Source of the DNA: Oscillospiraceae bacterium
Lineage (GTDB): Bacteria; Bacillota; Clostridia; Oscillospirales; Oscillospiraceae
DNA: 64,000 bases
Reading direction: 5' to 3'
Assembly (NCBI GenBank): GCA_015068455.1
Contig: SVKO01000006.1
Location: 1 to 64,000 of the forward strand
The notes beneath the pieces were generated by a model. The model was not told where the DNA came from, did not search any database, and saw only the letters and a program-made list of their open reading frames with translations. Each line of letters begins with the position of its first letter. Position 1 is the first letter of the stretch. This document shows, one piece after another, positions 1-8,247 of the stretch. Made by a program: the position numbers and the translations under genes.

Positions 1-32
1 GACTGATACTAATCAGCCGAGGGCTTGACCTA
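1..32 (+). rRNA. 23S rRNA, 3' end only
   Basis: The first bases match the conserved 3' terminus of bacterial 23S rRNA (GATACTAATC followed by GAGG-CTT-ACC). Only the last ~30 nt lie in the window. A 5S gene follows about 80 bp later, the usual rrn operon order. The exact 3' end is approximate. Confidence 0.85.
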
Positions 33-112
33 CAAGAAAGCAGACTCGTGTCTAAAGTAAGGCGCAAAAAATGGAGCAATGTTCAGTTTTGAGGGTGCAT
101 CCCTCAAAAGAA

Positions 113-227
113 GTTGGTGTTGATTGGTGCGTGGGTCCACCTGTTCCCATCCCGAACACAGAAGTTAAGCACGCATTCGCCGACGATACTTGCCGGGCGA
201 CTGGCCGGGAAAATAGGTAACGCCAAC
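113..227 (+). rRNA. rrf: 5S ribosomal RNA
   Basis: The conserved 5S core (CCCATCCCGAACACAGAAGT) is present, and the ends GTTGGTGTT and AACGCCAAC pair to form helix I. The length of about 115 nt is normal. It closes an rrn operon and is followed at once by a strong intrinsic terminator. Confidence 0.95.
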
Positions 228-232
228 ACAGA

Positions 233-269
233 AACCCCCTTTGCAGAATTCTGCAGAGGGGTTTTTGCG
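233..269 (+). terminator. rrn operon terminator
   Basis: A GC-rich inverted repeat (CCCCTTTGCAGAA / TTCTGCAGAGGGG) is followed by a T-run just after 5S rRNA. Confidence 0.9.
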
Positions 270-313
270 TTTACAAAGGATTTTTGCGGTCTTTTTGCTC
301 AATGATATCTTCC

Positions 314-342
314 TTGACACTAATGGACTAATATGTTAGAAT
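314..342 (+). promoter_or_regulatory. Sigma-A type promoter for the SLH gene at 452
   Basis: TTGACA at 314-319, a 17-bp spacer and TAGAAT at 337-342. This leaves a leader of about 100 nt before the gene at 452. Confidence 0.75.
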
Positions 343-451
343 AATTTAAACCTACGGTTTATACATCATAGCTTTGTTTTGAATTGTCTAATAAACACGA
401 TGGTCAAAAAATGCAAGACACAGAATTTCACATGATGAAGGAGATAAGACA

Positions 452-2743
452 TTGAAAAAGAGAATCCTTTCCTTTGCGTTGGCTATTATTCTTTCCTTTG
501 GAGGCATCATGACGCCCTCTGTTCATGCAAATCTGGAAGGCTATACCGAATTCGAAGATCTGATCATGGACTATTATTTTCTTCCTTATGCTGGTGTCAA
601 TGATGCTGCCGTTGTTCAGGGAAGCAGTACCAAACTTTCATTTCATTCCAATGAGTCCCTTTCTTTTGGAAAAAATGATTATTACTGTGTCGTAATTTAC
701 AAGGGCGGACTCGACGATATCAGCAATCAGATCAGTCAGGGCAAAGAGCTTGAAGAAATGGATTTCTTCTATATGAACGCTTTGGATTACCGGAGCAAAG
801 GGATTATGAACGTCGAATGGAAGCCGGATTCCCGGTACGGCGTGGGGGACTACAGCCTGGTTTGTTATGTTTTGAATTCGAAAACAAATCAGATCTACGA
901 AAACCGCAAATTATTCTGGACTGAGCTGCACGTCGTCAAGGAAAAACGTCCAGCGACGGCTTTCAGCGTATGGTGTTTGTTGGATGACGGTTGGGTTCAG
1001 GTTAGTGAGGATAGCATCCTTACTACACCGTGGCACGATTTGTATCTGGCAATTCTTCCGGAACCGCATCCATCCACAGAGGGATTGAAATGGACTGTGT
1101 CCGCGGCACCTGAGGAAATATTTATTCAAGAGCGGATTCAAAATCACTTTGGCTATTGTTATCTTGACGTTGGAGATCAGGGAATTGCCCGCGTCTCGGT
1201 TGCCTGTGGGAAAAAGACCATGTCCTTCTGGCTGAAAAGCGGCACTTTTGACGAGTCGAAGGAGTTGCAGATCTATCGCAAGAAGACAACGCTTTGTGTC
1301 GACGGGGAGGATCAATGCATTGTCAGAGCAAAGAGCGATGATAACGCCTATCCAACAGCCGCGATCTGGACCTCGTCTGACCCCAACGTGGCAACGGTGG
1401 GGCCAAACGGCGTGGTCAAGGCGCTGAAACCGGGCAAGGTGCAGATCACCGCGGTTGCGGCAAACTTCAGGGAAACTGTGGAGTACACGGTGCAGTATCA
1501 TGAGCTGCCCGAGGGCACTCCCGTCAGCACCCGCACAGCCACGCAGCCCGGGCAGGCCGTCGGCCGCTGCAGTGTGTGCGGCAGGAATAACGCCGTGAAC
1601 GTATATGAGCCTGCCGTCTTTACCGACACCGTTGCTACGAGCTGGTATGCGCCCCACGTGGACAAGGTATACGATCTGGGCCTCATGAACGGCACCGGGG
1701 AGCACACCTTCGCGCCGAACGCCAACGTCACTCGTGCCATGGCGGCTACGGTGCTCTGGCGCATCGCGGGCGAGCCTGAGGTGGAGGGGGAGAGCCCCTT
1801 CCAGGACGTACCGGAGAAAAAATACTTCACCCATGCGGTGATCTGGGCGGAGAAAAACGGCATCGTAAACGGCTATCCCGACGGCACCTTCCGGCCCGAT
1901 GCCAACATCACAAGAGAGCAGCTGGCGGCCATCCTCTATCGCTATGCCTCGGCCGAGGGCAAGGCGCGAGAGGGTGACGCCAGCCTGGATTCCTTCCCGG
2001 ATGCGGCAAGCGTCCACAACTATGCCAAGGACGCCATGGCCTGGGCCGTGGGCGCCGGGCTGATCAACGGCGTGGGCTCCGGCGGCAAGTCCTATCTGCA
2101 GCCCGCGAACAACGCCACCCGCGCCCAGTTCGCCACGATCATCTCCCGGTATATGGAATCCGTCGATCCCATCGAGCCGGAGCCGGAGCCGCCTGCCTAT
2201 CACAGCGCCGAGAGTACGGACGCCCTGATCGCCTGGATCAAGGCGGAGACCGCAGCGCCGACGGAGGATGCCCAGACCTTCAAGACCTTCCTGGATGCCG
2301 CGAACGGGGCCAAAAACCTTCTGCTTGTCCAAAGCGCGGCGGAGGAATACGCGCTGGAGCAGATCCTTGTGCTGTCTGGCCACACCTATATGGACTACTT
2401 CTTCGGAAAGGATGACCGGTTTGAGGTCGTCGTCGAAGCGACGGGTGAGACCCTGGCTGAACGGATCACGCAGGTCAACGCGGAGCTGGCAGAGGAATAT
2501 GAGGACCGGCAGTTTACAAAGAGCACGGGCAAGGTGAACGGTGCGGACGCGGACATCTACTTCTGCGACGGCGGCCAATACGCCAAAAAGGACTCCGAAG
2601 AGAAGGAGAAGCTGGCCCCGACGGCGTTCTTTGAATGTCAGGGCAGTCTGGTGTGCATCCGCGGGCTGGACAGTCTCTACGACGCCAAGTGGGACAACGC
2701 TTGGCTGGAGCTGTTCACATTTGAACGCAAGGATCTGACGTAA
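452..2743 (+). CDS. SLH-domain surface protein with BIG2 Ig-like domain
   Basis: A secreted surface protein of 763 aa that probably binds pyruvylated secondary wall polymer. The TTG start is chosen because AAGGAG lies 8 bp upstream and a signal peptide (MKKRILSFALAIILSF..., cut near residue 26) follows. An N-terminal domain of unknown function occupies about 30-250. A bacterial Ig-like BIG2 domain lies at about 271-350 (WTSSDPNVATV, VKALKPGKVQITA). A CSVCG motif precedes three SLH repeats at about 389-570 (TRAMAATVLWR, ITREQLAAILYRYA, ATRAQFATIISRYM). The C-terminal ~170 residues are unlike the paralogue at 58296-60107, with which it shares all other modules. It is followed by the SLH gene at 2802, probably in one transcript. 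The biological role is unknown. Confidence 0.85.
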   Translation: MKKRILSFALAIILSFGGIMTPSVHANLEGYTEFEDLIMDYYFLPYAGVNDAAVVQGSSTKLSFHSNESLSFGKNDYYCVVIYKGGLDDISNQISQGKELEEMDFFYMNALDYRSKGIMNVEWKPDSRYGVGDYSLVCYVLNSKTNQIYENRKLFWTELHVVKEKRPATAFSVWCLLDDGWVQVSEDSILTTPWHDLYLAILPEPHPSTEGLKWTVSAAPEEIFIQERIQNHFGYCYLDVGDQGIARVSVACGKKTMSFWLKSGTFDESKELQIYRKKTTLCVDGEDQCIVRAKSDDNAYPTAAIWTSSDPNVATVGPNGVVKALKPGKVQITAVAANFRETVEYTVQYHELPEGTPVSTRTATQPGQAVGRCSVCGRNNAVNVYEPAVFTDTVATSWYAPHVDKVYDLGLMNGTGEHTFAPNANVTRAMAATVLWRIAGEPEVEGESPFQDVPEKKYFTHAVIWAEKNGIVNGYPDGTFRPDANITREQLAAILYRYASAEGKAREGDASLDSFPDAASVHNYAKDAMAWAVGAGLINGVGSGGKSYLQPANNATRAQFATIISRYMESVDPIEPEPEPPAYHSAESTDALIAWIKAETAAPTEDAQTFKTFLDAANGAKNLLLVQSAAEEYALEQILVLSGHTYMDYFFGKDDRFEVVVEATGETLAERITQVNAELAEEYEDRQFTKSTGKVNGADADIYFCDGGQYAKKDSEEKEKLAPTAFFECQGSLVCIRGLDSLYDAKWDNAWLELFTFERKDLT

Positions 2744-2801
2744 GATCGCCTCTGCCAAGGGAGAAACCCCGGGATCCATCGTACACAAGGAGGAATGATA
2801 C

Positions 2802-4670
2802 ATGAAAACCAAAAGACTGTTATGTATGCTCGTGTCTGCGGCGCTTCTGGCAAGCCTGATCACGCTGCCGGCACAGGCGGCGGCGAAGCCCGCCTTCCAG
2901 TGGCTGGTGGATGCCACAAGGAGTCAGGGCGAGTATGACGCGCAGAACAAGCTCTACAACCTCGCCTGGTACATGAACGAAAGCAAGTTGGAAGTCATAG
3001 TGCTGCAATACAGCACCGTTGACGGCAACCTGTACTGCAGCAAAATCTTCTACGATGACTTTACGACGCTGGTATTGTCTCCAAACCTGGATACGCCGTA
3101 CACTGTGCTCGGAAAGAACGACAACGAAATCGGGGAATATACCGTCTATCCCGGCAGTTACACCGAAAAAACAGCTCTCCGCCCCAAGGAATTCTATGGA
3201 GACGAACGATTTGAAGATATTCTGAATCAACAGACAAACGTTGATCTGCCGCTGATCCTGGAATCCATCAGCAATCTGATGATCCTCTCCGGATCAAGCT
3301 ATCGGCTGAAGGATCTCGGCTTTGCGGCGTTTACCCGCCACGAGCTTCATGAGTACACCGAGCCGAAGCTCGTCGGCCAGTTTGTCTGCGGCGGCACAAA
3401 TTACTATACCTCACAGTGCCGGATTTGCGGAAAAACATGGACGTCTTCCCACTATGACGATCATGTGAAAGGTGAGATTCACATGGTGCGCGAGCCGACC
3501 TGCACGGAGGGCGGATATGGGTATTATATCTGCACCCGCTGCGGCGAGCATTTATCGTATGACAGATACTATTTCAGCGAGCTGGGCCACGACTGGGCGT
3601 TGACCGCCTTGGATGCGCCTGTCATCGACGAGAGCCATGTACAGGGGCAGTTCCGCTGCTCCCGCTGCGGCGAGGAAAAGATCGGAGAATACTGCGCGGC
3701 GGACTTCTTCCAGGATATGCCCGCACGGGGCAACTGGGCCCATACCCCCATCGACTGGGCCTATGCCGCAGGGGTCACGGCGGGCACCAGCGCCACGCAA
3801 TTCAGCCCGGAGAAGGGCTGCACCAGAGGACAGGTGGTCACCTTCCTCTGGCGCGCCGCCGGCGAACCGGAGCCGGAGAAGCCGGACGCCGGATTTTTGG
3901 ACCTGAAGTCCGGCGCCTTCTATGAAAAGGCCGTGGCCTGGGCGGTGGAGAACGGGATCACCAATGGCACGAGCCATGACAAGTTCAGCCCGGATTCGAC
4001 CTGCACCCGCGGCCAGATCGTGACGTTCCTGTGGCGCTTCAAGGGAAGACGGGCGCCAAAGAGCACCAAGACGCCCTTTGAGGACCTGGACACCGGCGCT
4101 TACTATGAGGACTCCGTGGCCTGGGCGGTGGAGAACAATGTGACCAATGGAATGACCGATATCTCATTCGCTCCCGACAATACCTGCACAAGGGCGCAGG
4201 TGGTCACCTTCCTCTACCGGGCAATGCATCTTCCGGCGCCCGTCGAGCCCGAACCGGCGCTTACGGATATCAATGCGATGCTGCTCCGTGGGCCCAGCAA
4301 ACGCGGCATAGATACGCTGCCAAAGCAGACCGTGACCGTATCTTCGACGAAAGAGCTGCAGGACTATCTGGAAAGTGTTTATGAAATGGAATACTTCGAG
4401 GGTATTGCGCCGGACAAATACACCGACGCCTATTTTGTGAACAATGTCCTGTTGCTTGCCCCGGTGAAGGTCTGCGGCAGCAGCCCGGGCTTCTCCATCG
4501 AGCCCGTCACCGAGAAAGAGAACACGATCGAGGTCAAACTGACAAAGCCGGGTCAACCGGAGTCGCCGGACATGTGCGCTTGGGTGGTGCTGATCGAAGC
4601 GGCAAAAACCATGTCGGACCGGGAGGTCGTGGTCGACATTGAGATTGAGGATCTGACGGAAACGACATAA
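2802..4670 (+). CDS. SLH-domain surface protein with Cys-rich repeats
   Basis: A secreted protein of 622 aa with a signal peptide (about 1-26), an N-terminal unknown domain, then a Cys-rich stretch at about 205-300. That stretch holds repeated CxxCG units (CRICG, CTRCG, CSRCG) spaced by GH and CTEGG motifs, typical of clostridial surface proteins and possibly metal binding. Three SLH repeats follow at about 302-478, each with the signature CTRGQVVTFLWR or a variant. A ~140-residue C-terminal domain is unrecognised. AAGGAGG lies upstream of the ATG, and the gene is 58 bp after the SLH gene at 452. The SLH subtype matches the gene at 56462, so the two-gene order recurs there. Confidence 0.85.
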   Translation: MKTKRLLCMLVSAALLASLITLPAQAAAKPAFQWLVDATRSQGEYDAQNKLYNLAWYMNESKLEVIVLQYSTVDGNLYCSKIFYDDFTTLVLSPNLDTPYTVLGKNDNEIGEYTVYPGSYTEKTALRPKEFYGDERFEDILNQQTNVDLPLILESISNLMILSGSSYRLKDLGFAAFTRHELHEYTEPKLVGQFVCGGTNYYTSQCRICGKTWTSSHYDDHVKGEIHMVREPTCTEGGYGYYICTRCGEHLSYDRYYFSELGHDWALTALDAPVIDESHVQGQFRCSRCGEEKIGEYCAADFFQDMPARGNWAHTPIDWAYAAGVTAGTSATQFSPEKGCTRGQVVTFLWRAAGEPEPEKPDAGFLDLKSGAFYEKAVAWAVENGITNGTSHDKFSPDSTCTRGQIVTFLWRFKGRRAPKSTKTPFEDLDTGAYYEDSVAWAVENNVTNGMTDISFAPDNTCTRAQVVTFLYRAMHLPAPVEPEPALTDINAMLLRGPSKRGIDTLPKQTVTVSSTKELQDYLESVYEMEYFEGIAPDKYTDAYFVNNVLLLAPVKVCGSSPGFSIEPVTEKENTIEVKLTKPGQPESPDMCAWVVLIEAAKTMSDREVVVDIEIEDLTETT

Positions 4671-4674
4671 ACAA

Positions 4675-4706
4675 CGGAGGCAGGCGGTTGCCTGCCTCCG
4701 AGTTTT
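4675..4706. terminator. Bidirectional terminator between convergent genes
   Basis: An 11-bp perfect stem (CGGAGGCAGGC / GCCTGCCTCCG) with a 4-nt loop and a T-run on the plus side. It lies between the convergent SLH and GtrA-like genes. Confidence 0.85.
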
Positions 4707-5118
4707 ATGCTTTTTTGGCCAGATCGTTGGTGTCGATGGAGTTTCGGAATACGAAAAAGCGCTGATACAGGAACTCTGTGACGAAGTTCAGAAGCATGTT
4801 GATGATCGTGACCAGGTATTCGTTCCAGCGGCAGCCGTCGGTAAGATAGCGCTCGAGCAGGGTGCTCAAGGGAGTGAAGACCAGATAATAGGCGAACACC
4901 AGCGCCATGGCACGGGGCACATTGGAGGCCGAATGGAAGGTATAACGCCGATTGAAGGTGAAGTTCCACAGCACGCTCAGCACCAGGGCGATCAGATAGC
5001 TCACCCAGTAGGGCAGATGGAAGAGCTCATTGAGCAGGGCAAAGGTCCCGATCTGGATGATGCCCGCCGAGGCGGCGATCAGGGCGTATTTGACAGTGCG
5101 GATCAGTTCTTTTTTCAT
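4705..5118 (-). CDS. GtrA-like membrane protein
   Basis: A 137-aa integral membrane protein with four predicted TM helices. The arrangement and motifs (KYALIAASAGIIQ, LSVLWNFTFNRRYTF, and a C-terminal FLYQRFFVFR) fit the GtrA/DPMS-flippase-like family, whose members help move lipid-linked sugars across the membrane. No glycosyltransferase partner is adjacent. It is flanked by SLH genes, so a role in wall glycopolymer decoration is conceivable, but this is inference. Confidence 0.75.
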   Translation of the reverse strand: MKKELIRTVKYALIAASAGIIQIGTFALLNELFHLPYWVSYLIALVLSVLWNFTFNRRYTFHSASNVPRAMALVFAYYLVFTPLSTLLERYLTDGCRWNEYLVTIINMLLNFVTEFLYQRFFVFRNSIDTNDLAKKA

Positions 5119-5190
5119 TACCGGCTTCCTTTCTGTGTATACGGACGTTGGGATTATAGCACATCCGGTGGGAAAAGAAAAGCCCGGGTA

Positions 5191-5219
5191 TAATTACCAT
5201 AATATGTAAATTTCGTCAA
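5191..5219 (-). promoter_or_regulatory. Promoter for the GtrA-like gene
   Basis: On the minus strand, TTGACG (5219-5214) is followed after 17 bp by TAATTA (5196-5191). Confidence 0.55.
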
Positions 5220-5223
5220 AAGC

Positions 5224-5252
5224 TTTCTTTTTTTATAAAAATATGCTATAAT
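5224..5252 (+). promoter_or_regulatory. Extended -10 promoter for the lysozyme-SLH gene
   Basis: TGC-TATAAT with the hexamer at 5247-5252 and a weak -35 (TTTCTT) 17 bp upstream, about 50 bp before the ATG. Confidence 0.6.
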
Positions 5253-5305
5253 ATCACAAAACAATGCGGCTTTGCCCGTTTTTTCGCATTCAAAGGAGCA
5301 AAAAA

Positions 5306-6460
5306 ATGAAACGACGACTATTGGCTGCCATGCTGTCGCTGGCGCTGTTTTGTACTGCATTGCCGGTCCGGGCCCAGGCTGATAACGAGACCCGGATCTA
5401 CGAATTTTTGACAAATACAATGAAGCTGAACGCCGCCGCGGCATGCGGAATCCTCGGCAATCTGCATGTGGAAACCGGCGGCAGTTTTTCGCCGACAACG
5501 CTGAATCCCAATGACTCCGGCGGCACGCAGAGTTTCGGCATCTGCCAATGGAACAGTGGTTCCGGACGGTACAGTAAGCTGAAATCCTGGTGCGCGTCCA
5601 ATGGTTATGACTACAAAAGCCTTGACGGTCAGCTCCGGTTTATGCAGTACGAGCTGGAATCCACGCCATATTACAAGCTGTCCTCGCTGCGGGCGGTATC
5701 CAATACCAGGGACGGCGCCTATAGTGCCTGCCGCTTGTTTGAGGTCTACTATGAGGGCTGCAGTTCCGCAAGCTATTCCCGCAGGGAAAACCTTGCAATG
5801 AATACATACTGGCCCAAATATCAGAATTATCAAAGCGTGACCGTGCATCCCTCCGCCTGCGGCGGCGACAAATCCCGCTGCCCTTCCGCAAAGTATACGG
5901 ACGTGCCCGCCTACGGCAACTGGGCGCACGGCGGCATCGACTATGTGCTTTCCGCCGGATTGTTCAATGGCACGGGAGGGAACAGGTTTTCCCCCAATGC
6001 CCCGATGACCCGGGCAATGCTCGTGACCGTGCTGTGGCGCGGCTGCGGAAGCCCGGCAGGCTATAAAAATACGTTTTCCGACGTGCCTGACGGCGCCTGG
6101 TATGCCGAGGCGGCTGCCTGGGGACACTCGTACGGCATCGTCAAGGGAATGAACGAAGGCCGTTTTGTGCCGGACGCCACAGTCACCCGGGAGCAGATTG
6201 CCACATTCCTTTTCCGTCTGGCCACGCTGGGCGACGCCGATATCGCCAGCCGCGCGCAGCTCTCGGGATTCCCGGATCAGGGCAGCGTCAGCAATTATGC
6301 CAAAGAAGCCATGCAATGGGCCGTGGCTACGAAGCTGATCGAGGGAGTATACGTCAGCGGCAGGAATTACCTGCAGCCCCGCGCCGGCGCCACCCGCGCC
6401 CAGGTCGCAACGATCATCATGCGCTTTTCAACATGGCTGGAATCCAGCGGCGTACAATAA
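5306..6460 (+). CDS. Secreted phage-tail-lysozyme-like domain fused to SLH repeats
   Basis: A 384-aa protein. The ATG at 5306 is preferred over an upstream in-frame codon because AAAGGAG precedes it and a signal peptide follows (about 1-24). Residues about 27-165 resemble the phage tail lysozyme family, with the conserved pattern AAAACGILGNLHVETGG, then FGICQWN. This would cleave peptidoglycan glycan strands; the Glu in HVETGG is the likely catalytic residue. Three SLH repeats occupy about 196-380 and would anchor the enzyme to the wall. It is probably a cell-wall remodelling hydrolase made by joining a phage-type lysin to host anchoring repeats. Confidence 0.8.
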   Translation: MKRRLLAAMLSLALFCTALPVRAQADNETRIYEFLTNTMKLNAAAACGILGNLHVETGGSFSPTTLNPNDSGGTQSFGICQWNSGSGRYSKLKSWCASNGYDYKSLDGQLRFMQYELESTPYYKLSSLRAVSNTRDGAYSACRLFEVYYEGCSSASYSRRENLAMNTYWPKYQNYQSVTVHPSACGGDKSRCPSAKYTDVPAYGNWAHGGIDYVLSAGLFNGTGGNRFSPNAPMTRAMLVTVLWRGCGSPAGYKNTFSDVPDGAWYAEAAAWGHSYGIVKGMNEGRFVPDATVTREQIATFLFRLATLGDADIASRAQLSGFPDQGSVSNYAKEAMQWAVATKLIEGVYVSGRNYLQPRAGATRAQVATIIMRFSTWLESSGVQ

Positions 6461-6466
6461 AAAAGA

Positions 6467-6500
6467 GCTCCCGTGCCGTGATCGGTACGGGAGCGTTTTT
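6467..6500 (+). terminator. Terminator after the lysozyme-SLH gene
   Basis: GCTCCCGT / ACGGGAGC stem followed by TTTTT. It overlaps the stop of the convergent gene at 6499. Confidence 0.8.
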
Positions 6501-6813
6501 ATTCTGCGTCTTCGTCCAGGGCTTCCAGGTAGAAGCTCACGGGGCGGAAGCCGTCGTTGCAAGAGAGCATGGCGGAGCGGGGATCCCTCATCCAGCCGTC
6601 GTAGAAGTTCCCGGCCCCGTGGGACAGGGCCAGCACGAAGGGGGAGAGGGTCTCCCAGGCGCTGGGGCAGAAGTTCTCGGGCTTCTGCCAGCCGTTACAG
6701 ATGAAGACCTGGCCCTCCTGTACGTCGCAGGCGTGCTCGATGGGGTTTTCGTATTTCTCCATCAGATCGGGATAGCTGGCCTTGCGCATGACGGTGATGC
6801 GGACTTTTTTCAT
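6499..6813 (-). CDS. TIGR04076 family protein
   Basis: A 104-aa protein resembling the TIGR04076 family of small clostridial proteins (KVRITVMRKASYPDL, EGQVFICNGWQKPENFC, AWETLSPFV, DGFRPVSFYLE). Its function is unknown. Its ATG overlaps the stop of the dihydrofolate reductase remnant by 4 bp, so it is probably the third gene of the former thyA-folA operon and may still be transcribed from the thyA promoter. Confidence 0.75.
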   Translation of the reverse strand: MKKVRITVMRKASYPDLMEKYENPIEHACDVQEGQVFICNGWQKPENFCPSAWETLSPFVLALSHGAGNFYDGWMRDPRSAMLSCNDGFRPVSFYLEALDEDAE

Positions 6814-7166
6814 ATTGCCTCCTGTTCTGCCGGAACGGGACAGGGATCTAAGTTGACATAATCTACATACTGAAACTGAACCCCGTTTTCCTCCAGCATT
6901 TCACCCTGAGATTCCAGGCGCCAGTTCGGCAAAAGGTCGAGATTCGGGAAGAAGCGGTCGGCGGGGTAGTTGACATAAGATTTCGTCACCCGGGCGATCC
7001 GGCAAAAGGGGAGAAGCTGACGATAGATGCTCTCGCCGCCGATGACGACGGCCTCCTCGTCCGGGGCAAGGGCGGCGAACAGTTCGGGAAGATCGTGGAC
7101 GACCTCTGCACCCGGCACCTCCAGCGCCTGGTTGGCCGACAGGATCAGATTGCGCCTGCCCTTGAG
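6810..7166 (-). pseudogene. folA: Dihydrofolate reductase, C-terminal two thirds only
   Basis: About 118 residues match the C-terminal part of DHFR, from the LKGRRNLILS segment through EAVVIGGESIYRQLLPF to the end of the fold. The N-terminal ~50 residues are absent. They would carry the dihydrofolate-binding Asp/Glu and the Met20 loop, so the product cannot be an active DHFR. Immediately upstream, without any gap, lies the 5' end of thyA in another frame. This indicates a deletion that fused the two adjacent genes. A GTG inside the fragment (7118) could start a truncated product, but no good ribosome binding site is seen. Confidence 0.8.
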
Positions 7167-7354
7167 GTGCGCCGCAGGGTCATGATGGGGAATTCTTCCT
7201 GCAAATTGTAACGGTTCACCACGCCGAACAGCTTGACGGTGTGGGCAGGAGCGCCGTCCTCCCAGCGGGGACGCGCGTCCCGGTCCGTGTCCCAGACCCC
7301 GCGTTCCAGGATCGCGCGGCAGTTCTCCCGATAGATCAGATCAGCCTTGCTCAT
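7145..7354 (-). pseudogene. thyA: Thymidylate synthase, N-terminal fragment
   Basis: The 69-residue reading frame begins with a good start (AAGGAGG before ATG) and matches the N-terminus of ThyA (MSKADLIYRENC, then FGVVNRYNLQEEFPIMTLRRT). Homology ends at about residue 62, where the sequence passes directly into folA and reaches a stop after six unrelated residues. The ~200 residues with the catalytic Cys are gone. In normal Clostridia the intact gene is followed by folA, so this is a deletion scar. An assembly collapse cannot be excluded from sequence alone. Confidence 0.85.
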
Positions 7355-7380
7355 GGCGTACCTCCTTGGGCGTTTTGTCT

Positions 7381-7386
7381 ATCATA
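7381..7386 (-). promoter_or_regulatory. -10 element of the thyA fragment promoter
   Basis: On the minus strand TGC-TATGAT forms an extended -10, 27 bp before the thyA start. No clear -35 is seen. It would still transcribe the chimera and the TIGR04076 gene. Confidence 0.45.
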
Positions 7387-7715
7387 GCATATTTTGCGAA
7401 GAAAAGATAGATAAAAACGCGACTGGTGAAAAAGTAAGCGCAAATCGTAGGGAGGCATCCCCTGATGCCTCCTTGACAATTTAATGATTTTTTTGCTCTG
7501 TCAATGTTTTCAAAAAATCTTAAGCATGATAAATACTTAAAAACAAATTATTTTCCGGGGAAAAAGTAGTCAACAAAGAAAGAATATGCTATAATTAATA
7601 TGGAAGCAAATATAATAAAAACTTTTTTTGATGAATAGATTTGGCTGACGAGAATCACTATACGTTATACGTTCAAATTCATGATTGGTTTCATGATTGT
7701 TTAGGAGGCGGTAAT
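7387..7715. other. AT-rich intergenic region
   Basis: About 330 bp without a supported gene. It holds a 9-bp inverted repeat (GGAGGCATC / GATGCCTCC, 7451-7472) directly followed by TTGACA, and a plus-strand extended -10 (TGC-TATAAT, hexamer 7590-7595) that probably drives the gene at 7716. Base composition is far more AT-rich than the flanking genes. Confidence 0.5.
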
Positions 7716-8099
7716 ATGGCAAAACCAGGCGCTGGAAAAAGAAAGATGGCAGCTCAAAGGAAAAAACAGTGGAATAGCACTACAAAAAGCTTGAAAAGTA
7801 CTGGAAGAGCCGTCAAAAAAGGGTGGAAAAAAGGAAAGAAAGCATGCTATGTTGCAACCTGTGTTTATGGGAGCTATGATTGTCCTGAAGTATGGGTATT
7901 AAGAAGATTTAGAGATACTGTACTAGACGAGAGCATTTTGGGAAAGGCATTTATATCAGTGTATTATTCGGTTAGTCCTACTATTGTAAAGTTCGCGGGT
8001 AATAGTGAAATAATTAGAATGCATTGGAAAAGAGTTCTCGATAAAATGGTTGAGAGATTAAAGAGAAAAGGATTTGATGATAAACCATATAAAGATTGA
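7716..8099 (+). CDS. Small basic CFI-box-CTERM protein
   Basis: A 127-aa protein. The ATG at 7716 has GGAGG 8 bp upstream; an in-frame start at 7641 has no ribosome binding site. Residues 1-45 are extremely rich in Lys/Arg (KRKMAAQRKKQW, KKGWKKGKK). The rest matches the CFI-box C-terminal domain (ACYVATCVYGSYDCPEVWVL, then LRRFRD, GKAFISVYYSVSPTIV), a module usually found at the end of larger proteins. Here it is nearly alone behind a basic tail. Function is unknown. The gene is much more AT-rich than its neighbours, which suggests horizontal acquisition. Confidence 0.7.
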   Translation: MAKPGAGKRKMAAQRKKQWNSTTKSLKSTGRAVKKGWKKGKKACYVATCVYGSYDCPEVWVLRRFRDTVLDESILGKAFISVYYSVSPTIVKFAGNSEIIRMHWKRVLDKMVERLKRKGFDDKPYKD

Positions 8100-8147
8100 T
8101 CCGATAAATAGCAATATACTTTTGAAAGATACAATTCATTGAAATAA

Positions 8148-8180
8148 ACAGCACAGGGACATATCCCCTGTGCTGTTTTC
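8148..8180 (+). terminator. Terminator after the CFI-box gene
   Basis: An 11-bp stem (ACAGCACAGGG / CCCTGTGCTGT) followed by TTTC. Confidence 0.75.
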
Positions 8181-8185
8181 TATGG

Positions 8186-8213
8186 TTGCAAAAATACGCA
8201 AAAATGGTATAAT
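8186..8213 (+). promoter_or_regulatory. Promoter for the DEAD-box helicase operon
   Basis: TTGCAA (8186-8191), a 16-bp spacer and TATAAT (8208-8213), 34 bp before the ATG. Confidence 0.7.
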
Positions 8214-8247
8214 AATTGGGAACTAAGAATAAAGGACAGAAAAAACA

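Noticed and set aside
114-305. Small plus-strand frame over 5S rRNA
   Set aside because: It lies across 5S rRNA and its terminator and has no ribosome binding site.
911-2917. Long minus-strand open frame opposite the SLH gene at 452
   Set aside because: It is the antisense of a gene with a signal peptide, SLH repeats and ribosome binding site. The translation is low-complexity and matches nothing.
7473-7504. TTGACA ... TGTCAA inverted pair considered as a promoter or operator
   Set aside because: No -10 box at a suitable distance and only 6-bp arms with a 20-bp gap. Too weak to call.
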